DNA from: Pseudomonas sp. MMS21 TM103
GTDB lineage: Bacteria; Pseudomonadota; Gammaproteobacteria; Pseudomonadales; Pseudomonadaceae
Assembly: GCF_022132145.1 (NCBI RefSeq)
Contig: NZ_JAJISP010000001.1
Span: 310,001-374,000 of the forward strand
Length of the DNA: 64,000 nucleotides
Direction: 5' to 3'
In this document: positions 41,234 through 51,752 of the stretch, piece after piece
Position numbering within the stretch: position 1 is the first letter of the stretch
Layout: every line of letters begins with the position of its first letter
Position numbers and translations under genes: made by a program
Notes under the pieces: generated by a model
What the model saw: only the letters and a program-made list of their open reading frames with translations
Database searches by the model: none
Told to the model about the DNA's origin: nothing

Positions 41234-41639
41234 AGGTAATTAGGGGGGCCTTGCCAACTAATAGCAAGGCCGCGAACGCCTGATCAGTTTCCCCACTTTG
41301 GTTCGCCTACTTCCCAAGGCATGTCGCCGAGTATCGAAATCGATCTCTCGTCGTCAGTACTTGAGCCGGATGGATCGTTGCCAGCATGGACGTTCGGGCG
41401 CGAACTTTAGGACCATGGACAGCTTAGATCAATCAAAAATTGTCGTATTCCCACCCGGTTTTTTCGGCTGACTCATGGGTCGTTGCGGATTCAAAACAAG
41501 GCGTCGTGAAATGCTGCACAACGCCCGGCAAATTGCATGTTTCCCGCTCTGACTACAGGTCTCCGCGCTGAGGGCCGTTTACCGTTATAATCGACGCCTT
41601 TTTTGACAGACAGACTATCAGTCGACGGGTTCCCCCAGC
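41234..41639. other. Divergent gap between speC and prfC
   Basis: This 406-base gap has no convincing gene. A good -10 box TATAAT is at 41586-41591 on the plus strand and would start prfC mRNA near 41598, leaving a leader of about 40 bases with a T-run. No matching -35 box is obvious. The speC side carries a long leader of unknown content. Confidence 0.5.
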
Positions 41640-43223
<1,584 letters not shown>

Positions 43224-43232
43224 GCGCATGAC

Positions 43233-43255
43233 CGGCGAGGGGCAACCCCTCGCCG
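43233..43255. terminator. Hairpin between convergent prfC and the APC-type gene
   Basis: CGGCGAGGGG and CCCCTCGCCG form a perfect 10-bp stem with a CAA loop, in the 49-base gap between two convergent genes. There is no U-tract on either side. Confidence 0.65.
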
Positions 43256-43272
43256 TGTCCGGTACGGCCGGG

Positions 43273-44487
43273 CTAGGCCGCGACCGGCGTGGCGAACACA
43301 ATCACCCCCAGAGCAACCAACAGCGCGGCGGCAAAGCCCCAGGCACGCCACCTGTCCCCCCGATGCTGGGCGGCCAGCGCCGCCTGCAAGGCCTGCAGGG
43401 CGTAGTAGATGACGAACATCTTCGAGGCGTAGGTGATGATCTCGTAGATATTCGCCGTCCAGGTGATGGCGATGGCCACCAGCGCAGTGATCAGGTTGCC
43501 CAGGCGCACCGGCACCCGCCCGCCCGAAGCACCGGCCAGCAAACCGCCGGCGCCGTTCATGTCGGCTACCGCCGCCGACAGCTGCGAGGCCAGTGCGGTG
43601 AGGATCAGTAGCGGCGCCACGGCGGTGCCCAGCGGCCGCAGCAGGTCGATGATCGCGGTTTCCCCACCCTGGGGTGGCAAGCCGTCGGTGAACAGACTGG
43701 TAATCAGCAACAGAAACGCCAGGTAGATCGCGGTGGCAATCCATTGTGACCAACGCATGCTGCGCACCCGGGTGGCCGGGTCATATTTGCTGCCCAGGTA
43801 GCGTGAAGTCTCGAAGCCCTGTACCAGAATCACCAGCCCCAGGAGAATCTCCAGCGCCTGCCAACCGTGCACATGTTGCTGGCCTACCCAGGCCAGCTCG
43901 CCCGCCGTGAACGCCGACAGGTTGACCTGCGCCAACACCGCCAGCAGACCGCCGATCAGTGACAGCTTCAGGGCGACCACCAGCACTTCGAGGCGCTCCA
44001 GTCCGGCGAGGCCGCGCAGCGCCCCGAGCAGGCCGATCGAGGCAATCACCGCAGTCGACACCAGGCGAATCCAGAACGGGTCGAGTACCTCGCCGAGACG
44101 CAGGCCAAAGGCGGCGAACAGATTGAGGTAGTAGGCCACCGAGACAAAATAGGCCAGCGACAAGGCCAGCTCGGAGAGACGCTCCAAACCTAGCTGATAG
44201 CGCGGTGGCTGATTAGTCAGGCTCGGCTCGACATACGTGATGTTGTAGCGAATGGACGCACCGAACCAGTAGCCCAGCGCACACAGGCCAAGTATGGCCA
44301 GCCAGGCCCAGTTGCCCACGGTATGCGCCAGGATCGGCCCGGCCACCAGGAAGCCCGAGCCGATGATCGAGGCCAGCGGCGTGACCGTCGCCCGCCACAT
44401 GGGCGCAGCTAGCAGCCTGGGCCGAAACATCAGACAGGCGAACAACAGGGTCACGCCAATCTGTACGCCATTATTGATGCTCAGCAT
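43273..44487 (-). CDS. APC-superfamily-like membrane transporter, substrate unknown
   Basis: This 404-residue protein has about eleven hydrophobic segments. The first helix contains ASIIGSGFLVAGPILA, like the GSG bend of amino-acid permeases, and a later LASQLSAAVADMNGAGGLLAGASGGRVP resembles the conserved loop region of APC proteins. No substrate can be assigned. ATG 44487 gives MLSINNGVQIG; a longer frame to 44679 would overlap the divergent ClC gene. It is divergent from the ClC gene across 154 bases. Confidence 0.78.
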   Translation of the reverse strand: MLSINNGVQIGVTLLFACLMFRPRLLAAPMWRATVTPLASIIGSGFLVAGPILAHTVGNWAWLAILGLCALGYWFGASIRYNITYVEPSLTNQPPRYQLGLERLSELALSLAYFVSVAYYLNLFAAFGLRLGEVLDPFWIRLVSTAVIASIGLLGALRGLAGLERLEVLVVALKLSLIGGLLAVLAQVNLSAFTAGELAWVGQQHVHGWQALEILLGLVILVQGFETSRYLGSKYDPATRVRSMRWSQWIATAIYLAFLLLITSLFTDGLPPQGGETAIIDLLRPLGTAVAPLLILTALASQLSAAVADMNGAGGLLAGASGGRVPVRLGNLITALVAIAITWTANIYEIITYASKMFVIYYALQALQAALAAQHRGDRWRAWGFAAALLVALGVIVFATPVAA

Positions 44488-44641
44488 CGTGCCCTGCCAT
44501 CCACCCGAATTCAGGGGCCGAATCCTGCCGTTCAGGGGCACGGCAAGGCAAGCGGAGTTTACGCACATCCCCCTGCCGGCCCGTGCTGGCGTTCGGCGCG
44601 CTACACTGACCATCCCAGAGCGCCTGCTATCCGGGGAAACC

Positions 44642-45985
44642 ATGGAAACCCCCTCTCCACCTATTGCCCCGACCCCCACCCAGCGCCTGCGTGAGCGCCG
44701 CCGGCGGTTGCGCAGCCTGCGTCAGCGTGCGGCTTTCTGGATCGGCGCCTTGCTGGTTGGCTTGATCGCCCTGGCCTTCGCCTGGCTGGCCGACCATGCC
44801 TTCGAGCAGTTCGAATGGCTGCTGGAGCAGAGTGTCTACTGGCCCTGGCTGGTTACCCCGCTGGGCTTCGCCCTGCTCGCCTGGCTGACCCAGGGCTGGC
44901 TGAAGGAGGCCAAGGGCAGCGGCATCCCGCAGGTAATCGCCTGCCTGGAGCAACCCTCGACGCGCCTGCGCAACCAGCTGCTGGCCGTGCCGGTGGCCGT
45001 CGCCAAGATGCTGCTGACGGTGGTGGCACTGCTCTGCGGCGCCTCGGTCGGCCGCGAAGGCCCGACCGTGCACGTGGGCGCGGCACTGATGTATAACTTC
45101 GGTCGGCGCCTCGGCCTGCATGGTCGCCATGCACTGTCCGGGCTGATCATGGCCGGTGGCGCCGCCGGCATCGCCGCCGCCTTCAACACCCCGCTGGCCG
45201 GGGTGGTGTTCGCCATCGAGGAGCTCAGCCACCGCATGGAGCAGAACTTCAACGGCCTGATCCTGATGGCGGTGCTGATCGGCGGCATGGTCACCCTCGG
45301 CCTGATGGGCCACTACAGCTACTTCGGCGAGCTCAGCGCCGAGCTGCCACTGAGCCGCGCCTGGCTGGCGGTGCTGGTCTGCGGCCTGCTCGGCGGCGTG
45401 CTCGGCGGCCTCTATTGCCGCCTGGTGCTGCCGGCCAGGCGCGGTCCGCTAGCTGTGCTCGGCGCCTGGCGGGCGCGCCGCCCGGTGCTGTTCGCCGCGG
45501 CCTGCGGTCTGGTCCTGGTGGTGCTCGGGGTGATTTCCGGCCAGCACGTGTTCGGCACCGGCTATGCCGAGACCCGCGCCCTGCTCGAAGGCGAGCCGCA
45601 GACCGACGCCCTGTTCATCCTGTGGAAGTTCCTGGCCAACGTGGTGTCCTACCTGGCCGGGATTCCCGGCGGCCTGTTCTCGCCGTCGCTGGCGGTCGGT
45701 GCCGGCATGGCGCCCTGGCTGGTCGACTGGATTCCCGGGATCGACCTGCAGACCGCCGGCCTGCTTGGCATGGCCGCCTACCTGGCCGGCGTGACCCGCA
45801 CGCCACTGACCGCCACGGTGATCACCATCGAGCTGTCGCACAGCCAGGACATGGCCCTGCCGATTCTCGCCGCCAGCCTGCTGGCCAGCAGCATCTCCGC
45901 ACGCATCTCGCCGGTGGCGCTGTACCGCGCCTTCGCCGATCAGTTGCTGGACAGCATCGCGCCGCTGCGAGAAAAATCCAAATAA
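44642..45985 (+). CDS. ClC-family chloride channel or exchanger
   Basis: This 447-residue ClC protein has GSGIP (about 92-96), GREGP (137-141) and GIPGGLFSPSLAVG, the three selectivity-filter motifs. Glu139 in GREGP is the gating glutamate. There is a basic cytoplasmic N-terminus (RLRERRRRLRSLRQR) and no C-terminal CBS domains. Whether it is a channel or an H+/Cl- exchanger depends on an internal proton glutamate I cannot place with certainty. ATG 44642 follows GGGGAAACC. Confidence 0.9.
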   Translation: METPSPPIAPTPTQRLRERRRRLRSLRQRAAFWIGALLVGLIALAFAWLADHAFEQFEWLLEQSVYWPWLVTPLGFALLAWLTQGWLKEAKGSGIPQVIACLEQPSTRLRNQLLAVPVAVAKMLLTVVALLCGASVGREGPTVHVGAALMYNFGRRLGLHGRHALSGLIMAGGAAGIAAAFNTPLAGVVFAIEELSHRMEQNFNGLILMAVLIGGMVTLGLMGHYSYFGELSAELPLSRAWLAVLVCGLLGGVLGGLYCRLVLPARRGPLAVLGAWRARRPVLFAAACGLVLVVLGVISGQHVFGTGYAETRALLEGEPQTDALFILWKFLANVVSYLAGIPGGLFSPSLAVGAGMAPWLVDWIPGIDLQTAGLLGMAAYLAGVTRTPLTATVITIELSHSQDMALPILAASLLASSISARISPVALYRAFADQLLDSIAPLREKSK

Positions 45986-46015
45986 GCCGGTGAGCGCGCC
46001 AGAGGGGCTTTCGCC

Positions 46016-47749
46016 TCAGGCCACCGCATCGGCGAGCAGCGGCTGCACCTCGCCCCGCTTGATCAACGCATACACCACCCCGGTCAGCAGGCTGCCGGCG
46101 ACTATCGCCAGCAGATAGAGCAGCGCGTGATTGATCGCATTGGGGATCAGCAGCACGAACAGGCCGCCGTGCGGTGCCATCAGCTTGCAGCCGAAGTACA
46201 TCGACAGCGCACCGGTCAGGGCGCCGCCGGCGATGCTCGCCGGAATCACCCGGAACGGGTCCTTGGCCGCGAAGGGAATCGCCCCTTCGGAGATGAAGCA
46301 CAGCCCCAGCACCCCGGCGGCCTTGCCGGCTTCACGTTCGCTCTGGGCGAACTTGTGCCGGGCGATAACAGTGGAGATGGCCATGCCGATCGGCGGCACC
46401 ATGCCGGCGGCCATCACCGCGGCCATGGGCGCGTAGCTCTGCGACGCCAGCAGGCCGACGGAGAAGGCGTAGGCGGCCTTGTTGATCGGCCCGCCGAGGT
46501 CGACGCACATCATGCCGCCGAGCAGCAGGCCAAGCAGGATGGCGTTGGTGCTGCCCATGCTGTCGAGAAAGCTGGTCAAGCCGACCAGCATGCCCGCCAC
46601 CGGCTTGCCGACCACATAGATCATCACCAGGCCGGTAAACAGGCTGGCCAGCAGCGGGATGATCAGAATCGGTTTCAGCGCCTCGACGCTGGCCGGTAAT
46701 TGCACCCAGCGGGCGATGGCCTTGGCCGCATAGCCGGCGAGGAAGCCGGCGATGATGCCGCCGATGAAGCCCGCGCCCAGCGAGCTGGCGAGCAGGCCGC
46801 CGATCATCCCCGGCGCCAGGCCGGGACGGTCGGCGATCGAATAGGCGATGTAGCCGGCCAGCACCGGCACCATCAATTTGAACGCAGCCTCGCCACCGAT
46901 CTGCATCAACGCGGCGGCCAGGCTGCCCTCCTGCTTGAACGCCTCGATGCCGAAGACGAACGACAGGGCGATCATCAGGCCGCCAGCCACCACCATCGGC
47001 AACATGAAGGACACCCCGGTGAGCAGATGCTTGTAGGCCCCGCCCTGTGCCGCGGGACCGGACTGCGCGGCTTCGGCGCTGCCGCCAGCGGCCAGGGGTT
47101 GTGCTTCGAGCAGGGCCCGTTCGAGGGTCTGCCGGGGCTGCTTGAGGGCCACCCCGGTGCCGCAGCGAAAGACCTTCTTGCCGGCGAAGCGGGCGGTGTC
47201 CACCTCGATATCGGTGGCCAGCAGCACCACATCGGCGGCGGCGATGGCGGCGTCATCCAGCACGTTGCGCGCACCCACCGAGCCGCGGGTTTCCACCTGC
47301 AACTGGTAGCCGAGCTGCTCGGCGGCCTGCTGCAGGGCCTCGGCAGCCATGAAGGTGTGCGCCACCCCGGTCGGGCAGGCGGTCACCGCGACCAGGCGTG
47401 GCCGGGCCGGCGCCTCGGCGAGTGCCGGCGCATCCTGCTGCAGGATCTCGGCGCATTCGGCGGCGGCGAGCAGGAACTGCTGCGGGTCGACCAGCGCTTC
47501 GGCCGGCGTGGATTGCACCAGGCGTTTGCCGACGAAACGTTGCAGCGACAGCTCGCCGGTCTTGACCACCACCACCAGTTCGGCGGCGGCGATGTCGGCA
47601 TCGCTCAGCGGCGAACCTATCGCCTTGGGGTCGTGGACCTCGACCCGGCTCGTCCAGCCCAGACGCTGGGCGGCGGCTTCCAGTAAACGTGAGCAGAGCA
47701 CGCTGGTAACCATGCCATTGGGGCAGGCGGTGACGATCAGCAGATTCAT
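46016..47749 (-). CDS. fruA: Fructose PTS permease, EIIB'BC
   Basis: This 577-residue permease carries two EIIB domains, a first with VTACPNG (Cys9) and a second with VTACPTGVAHTFMAAEAL (Cys125, the likely phosphorylated one), then a membrane EIIC domain of about nine helices (LLTGVSFMLPMVVAGG; DLGGPINKAAYAF; ISEGAIPFAAKDPFRVIP). It imports fructose as fructose-1-phosphate with phosphate from FruB. It is the last gene of fruBKA. Duplicated IIB domains are normal for FruA. Confidence 0.96.
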   Translation of the reverse strand: MNLLIVTACPNGMVTSVLCSRLLEAAAQRLGWTSRVEVHDPKAIGSPLSDADIAAAELVVVVKTGELSLQRFVGKRLVQSTPAEALVDPQQFLLAAAECAEILQQDAPALAEAPARPRLVAVTACPTGVAHTFMAAEALQQAAEQLGYQLQVETRGSVGARNVLDDAAIAAADVVLLATDIEVDTARFAGKKVFRCGTGVALKQPRQTLERALLEAQPLAAGGSAEAAQSGPAAQGGAYKHLLTGVSFMLPMVVAGGLMIALSFVFGIEAFKQEGSLAAALMQIGGEAAFKLMVPVLAGYIAYSIADRPGLAPGMIGGLLASSLGAGFIGGIIAGFLAGYAAKAIARWVQLPASVEALKPILIIPLLASLFTGLVMIYVVGKPVAGMLVGLTSFLDSMGSTNAILLGLLLGGMMCVDLGGPINKAAYAFSVGLLASQSYAPMAAVMAAGMVPPIGMAISTVIARHKFAQSEREAGKAAGVLGLCFISEGAIPFAAKDPFRVIPASIAGGALTGALSMYFGCKLMAPHGGLFVLLIPNAINHALLYLLAIVAGSLLTGVVYALIKRGEVQPLLADAVA

Positions 47750-47770
47750 GGCAATGACCTCATTATTGTT

Positions 47771-48706
47771 TTAATCCAGGGACGCGACAGCCACGCCCGC
47801 TTCCAGGCGTGCCAGTTGGTCCCTGTCGTGAATTCCGAAACCGAGCTGGGTGACCGCCTGGGCGGCGATCGCAGTGGCCAGGCGCAAGGTGCGTTCGGCC
47901 GGCCAGCCACTCAGCAGGCCGTGCAGGGTGGCGGCCAGCAGCGAGTCGCCGGCGCCCACCGTACTGACCACCTCGACCCGCGGCGGCCGCGCCTGCAGCG
48001 CAATGTCCGGACCGAACCAGTAGACGCCCTCGGCGCCGCGCGAGAGCAGCACATGCTCCACGCCGGAGGCACGCAGGCGCAGCGCCGCGGCCCGCAACTC
48101 GGCCGCCGAGGACACCGACACCGCGCAGGCCTCGGCCAGTTCCTCCTCGTTGGGTTTGATCAGCCAGGGCGACACGCCAAGCCCGACGCGCAACGCGGCG
48201 CCACTGCTGTCCAGCGCCAGCGGCAGGCCGAATGCCTGCAGCTGGCGCAGCAGGCCGCCGAACCATGCCGGGCTGACACCCTGCGGCAGGCTGCCGGCGA
48301 CCACGATGGCATCGTGACCGGCCACGATCTGCTCCAACTCCTCGAGCAACTCGGCCTGATGCGCCGCCTCGACCTGCGGCCCCGGACCATTAAGGTCGGT
48401 GATCCGCCCGCTGTGCTCGGCCAGTTTGATATTGCTGCGGGTTTCGCCGGGCACGCGGACGAAGGCGTCGACGAAACCGCGGCGCGCGAACAAGGCCTCG
48501 AAAGGCGCGGTGTTGGCCTGGCCGAGAAAACCGCTGACCGTGACCTTGTGACCCAGGTCGGCCAGCACCTGGGCCACGTTCAGGCCCTTGCCGGCGGCGT
48601 GAGTGTGCAGCCCCAGGCTGCGATTGACGGTGCCGGGCTGCAAGGCCACGAGCGACACGGTCAGGTCCAGCGCCGGGTTCAGGGTCAGGCTCAGAATACG
48701 CGCCAT
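47771..48706 (-). CDS. fruK: 1-phosphofructokinase
   Basis: This 311-residue PfkB-family sugar kinase phosphorylates fructose-1-phosphate to the 1,6-bisphosphate. It shows the PfkB opening LTLNPALDLTV, the substrate site HTHAAGKGLNVAQVLADLG and the catalytic VSTVGAGDSLLAATL near the C-terminus. Its ATG overlaps the fruB stop by one base, so the two are translationally coupled. Confidence 0.96.
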   Translation of the reverse strand: MARILSLTLNPALDLTVSLVALQPGTVNRSLGLHTHAAGKGLNVAQVLADLGHKVTVSGFLGQANTAPFEALFARRGFVDAFVRVPGETRSNIKLAEHSGRITDLNGPGPQVEAAHQAELLEELEQIVAGHDAIVVAGSLPQGVSPAWFGGLLRQLQAFGLPLALDSSGAALRVGLGVSPWLIKPNEEELAEACAVSVSSAAELRAAALRLRASGVEHVLLSRGAEGVYWFGPDIALQARPPRVEVVSTVGAGDSLLAATLHGLLSGWPAERTLRLATAIAAQAVTQLGFGIHDRDQLARLEAGVAVASLD

Positions 48707-51585
48707 CAGCCGATCTCCTCGACCAGGGCGCGCACAGCCGCGGCGCTGTCCAGGCCGAGGGCCTGCCGGGCCAGCAGCTGGCTCTGGCTGAAATCCAGCT
48801 CACGCACCCGCGCCTTGACCAGGGCGATGCTGCGCGCCGAGACGCTCAACTCGTCCACCCCCAGGCCGACCAGCAGGGGCACCGCGAGCATGTCGCAGGC
48901 CAGCTCACCGCACACCCCGACCCACTTGCCTTGGGCGTGGGCGGCCTCGACGGTCATGCCGATCAGGCGCAGCACCGCTGGATGCAGGCCATCGGCCTGG
49001 GCCGACAGGGTCGGGTGGTCGCGGTCGATGGCCAGAGTGTACTGGGTCAGGTCGTTGGTGCCGATGCTGAAGAAGTCCACCTCGCGCGCCAGCACCGGTG
49101 CCAGCAGCGCCGCCGAAGGCACCTCGACCATGATCCCCAGCTGCAGGTCGGCCAGCGGAATCTCTTCGCGCAAGCGCAGCGCCATGTCGCGCGCGGTGCG
49201 CCACTCCTCGACGCAGCAGACCATCGGAAACATGATCCGCAGCGGCCGGCCATCGGCAGCGGCGAGCAAGGCGCGCAACTGGGTTTCCAGGATCTCCGGG
49301 CGCTGCAGGCTGAGGCGGATGCCACGCACGCCGAGGAAGGGGTTCACTTCCGCCGGCATCGGCCAGTAAGGCAGCGGCTTGTCGCCGCCGACATCCAGGG
49401 TGCGCACCACCAGCGGTCGCCCGTCGAGGGCATCGAGCACGCGCCGGTACTCGGCTTCCTGGGTCGCCTGGTTTGGCGCCTGGGCATGATCCATGAACAC
49501 CAGTTCGGTGCGCAGCAGACCCACCGCTTCGCCCCCCAACTCGACCGCTGCGGCGGTCTCACCACTGGCACCGATATTGGCCGCCACTTCCAGGCGATGG
49601 CCGTCGCGGGTCACCGCTGGCTGCATGCGTTCGGCATGGGCGCGTTCGCGGCGGGCTTCGCTGGCCTCGCGCTGGCGCAACGCCTGCGCCAGGGTCGGCT
49701 GATCGGGCGCCACGCGAAGCAGGCCGTGATCGCCATCGAGCAACAGTACAGTGCCCTGGGCCAACCCCAGGACCGCCGCGCCAGCACCCACTACCGCCGG
49801 GATGCCCAGCGCGCGGGCGATGATCGCACTGTGCGCGGTGGCGCCGCCGCGAGCGGTGAGGATGCCGGCGACGCGCTGGCGATTGAGGCTGGCGACATCC
49901 GAAGGTGCCACTTCGTCCATCACCAGGATGTAGGGTTCATCCGGTTCCTGCTGCGCCTCGACGCCACACAGCCTGGCCAGCACGCGGCGGCCGATGTCCC
50001 GCAGATCGGCCGCGCGCTCGGCCAGCAGCGCATCATGCAAGGCTTCCTGCTGGGTCGCCGCCGCCTCGATCTCGCCAGCCCAGGCCGCCTCGGCGCTGAG
50101 CCCCTGGTTCAGACGCGCGGCCACGTCCTCGGCCAGGGCCGGGTCGCGCAGCATCGCCTGATGGGTGATGAATATCTCGCGGATATTGGCCTCGGCCGTG
50201 GCCTCGACCAGGCGCTGAATGTCGGCGCCGACCTGTTCCAGCGCCGCATTCAAGCGCTGCTGCTCCAGGGTCGCACCCTGGCCTTGTTGCGGATAATCGA
50301 GCACCGGCGGCACCCGCACCAAAGCCGGACCGATGGCGATACCAGGCGCGGCGGCAACCGCCTGCAGGCGCGCGCCGGCAGCCGGTGCTGGCAGCGTGGG
50401 CTCCGCGCTGAGCACCGGCGCAACGCTGGCGGCCGGCAAACTCGGCTCGGCCAGCGGCAAGGGCTCGAGGCTTTCGCCGAGACCGGCCAGTACGGCCGCT
50501 TCCAGGGCCGACAGGACCTCGTCGGCGATTGCCGGTTCGGCGCTGAACTCCAGCGCCTGACCACGCCGCGCGCCCAGTCCCAGCAGCTTGCTCAGGCTCT
50601 TGACCGAGACCCCGGCGCCCGCCTCGCCAGCCAGGCGCACCCGCACCTCGCCGGCAAAGGCCAGGGCAATTTCGCTCAAGGCCTTGGCCGGGCGGGCATG
50701 CAAACCATGGGTATTGGCCAGGACCACCGAGCGCATCGGCCAGTCGGCTGGCACTTCGCCGCCCAGGGCCTCGAGCACGCTACGGCTGCTGGTGGCCTGG
50801 CTGAAGGCCGCCGCACGGCCCTCGATCAGCAGATCGCACAAACGCTCGAGCAACTGCCGGTGCGCCTCACCCAGGCTGGCCAGGCAGAACAGGCCGGTCA
50901 ATGGCTGGCCCCGGTAGTCGAGCGGCTGCGCCGGGGTGACGAACGCCAGACCGGGACTGAGCACCGCCTGATCGCTGTGCAACCACCACAGGCCATTGCC
51001 CAGCGGCAGCGGCTGGCCCTGGGCCAGGCTGTTGGCGAAGCCCGACTCGGCGCAACCGGCCTTCTTCAGCAGCCGCGCGCCCTGCCAGAGCAACTCGTCG
51101 AAATCCTCGACCGCCACGCCCAGGCCGATCAGTTGACTGTCCAGCGCCAGTTCCTGCGGCGCGCCCTGCAGCAGCGCGACTATCGCCTCGGGCGTCTGTG
51201 CCTCGCGCAACGCGGGGCCGAGATCGCCTTCGCCCAGGGCGCGGGTCAGCAGTTGCAGCAGGCGCAGGTGCTCATCCGAGCGGGCGGCGATGGCAATCGC
51301 CAGGTAGACCATCTGCCCATTACCCCAGTCCACCCCGTCGGGGAACTGGATCAGGCGCACCCCGGTGCAATGCACCTGATCGCGGGTTTCTGGCGTGCCA
51401 TGGGGAATCGCAATGCCCTGGCCCAGGTAGGTCGAACCCTGCGCTTCACGCGCCTGCATCCCGGCGAGATAGCCGGGCGCGACCAAGTCATCGTGCACCA
51501 GGCGATCGGCCAGCAGCGCCAGCGCCGTCGGTTTATCCGGGGCGCTACGGCCCATCTGGATCTGCGTGACATTCAACTCGAGCAT
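48706..51585 (-). CDS. fruB: Fructose-specific multiphosphoryl transfer protein (EIIA-HPr-EI)
   Basis: This 959-residue phosphotransfer chain has an EIIA domain (His62 in GIAIPHGTPE), a middle segment (about 150-265), an HPr domain (His296 in NTHGLHARPA), an Ala/Pro-rich linker (about 375-405) and a full enzyme I (His585 in GGATAHSAIIA; the C-terminal GVCGELA). It carries phosphate from PEP to FruA without the general PTS. In P. putida the EI part can also pass phosphate to PtsN. It heads the fru operon, divergent from fruR. Confidence 0.96.
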   Translation of the reverse strand: MLELNVTQIQMGRSAPDKPTALALLADRLVHDDLVAPGYLAGMQAREAQGSTYLGQGIAIPHGTPETRDQVHCTGVRLIQFPDGVDWGNGQMVYLAIAIAARSDEHLRLLQLLTRALGEGDLGPALREAQTPEAIVALLQGAPQELALDSQLIGLGVAVEDFDELLWQGARLLKKAGCAESGFANSLAQGQPLPLGNGLWWLHSDQAVLSPGLAFVTPAQPLDYRGQPLTGLFCLASLGEAHRQLLERLCDLLIEGRAAAFSQATSSRSVLEALGGEVPADWPMRSVVLANTHGLHARPAKALSEIALAFAGEVRVRLAGEAGAGVSVKSLSKLLGLGARRGQALEFSAEPAIADEVLSALEAAVLAGLGESLEPLPLAEPSLPAASVAPVLSAEPTLPAPAAGARLQAVAAAPGIAIGPALVRVPPVLDYPQQGQGATLEQQRLNAALEQVGADIQRLVEATAEANIREIFITHQAMLRDPALAEDVAARLNQGLSAEAAWAGEIEAAATQQEALHDALLAERAADLRDIGRRVLARLCGVEAQQEPDEPYILVMDEVAPSDVASLNRQRVAGILTARGGATAHSAIIARALGIPAVVGAGAAVLGLAQGTVLLLDGDHGLLRVAPDQPTLAQALRQREASEARRERAHAERMQPAVTRDGHRLEVAANIGASGETAAAVELGGEAVGLLRTELVFMDHAQAPNQATQEAEYRRVLDALDGRPLVVRTLDVGGDKPLPYWPMPAEVNPFLGVRGIRLSLQRPEILETQLRALLAAADGRPLRIMFPMVCCVEEWRTARDMALRLREEIPLADLQLGIMVEVPSAALLAPVLAREVDFFSIGTNDLTQYTLAIDRDHPTLSAQADGLHPAVLRLIGMTVEAAHAQGKWVGVCGELACDMLAVPLLVGLGVDELSVSARSIALVKARVRELDFSQSQLLARQALGLDSAAAVRALVEEIG

Positions 51586-51667
51586 TGAAGATATCCTCTG
51601 GCAACTGACGGCGGCGCTAGCCTGAAGCCCCGACTACTCGCAAAGACTAGTCACTCTGGCGACTTGC

Positions 51668-51679
51668 TGAATCGTTTCA
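51668..51679. promoter_or_regulatory. FruR/Cra-type operator between fruB and fruR
   Basis: TGAATCGTTTCA differs at one base from the perfect palindrome TGAAACGTTTCA, which is close to the Cra site described for the fruB promoter of P. putida. It lies 83 bases upstream of fruB and 74 bases before the fruR start, the only such site I found in the gap. Repression relieved by fructose-1-phosphate is the expected logic. Confidence 0.72.
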
Positions 51680-51752
51680 CCTAACGACTGGCACGTTACC
51701 TGATAATCGGCGATCCTTGAAGCCCGGTCGTCATCCCACCCAGGACTCCACC

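Noticed and set aside
41234..41639. Possible riboswitch or attenuator in the speC/prfC gap
   Set aside because: No conserved riboswitch motif or stacked hairpins were seen; only a -10 box on the prfC side is supported.
48931..51588. 885-codon open frame antisense to fruB
   Set aside because: Mirror of fruB codon bias; rich in Gln, His, Arg and Gly with no recognisable motif.
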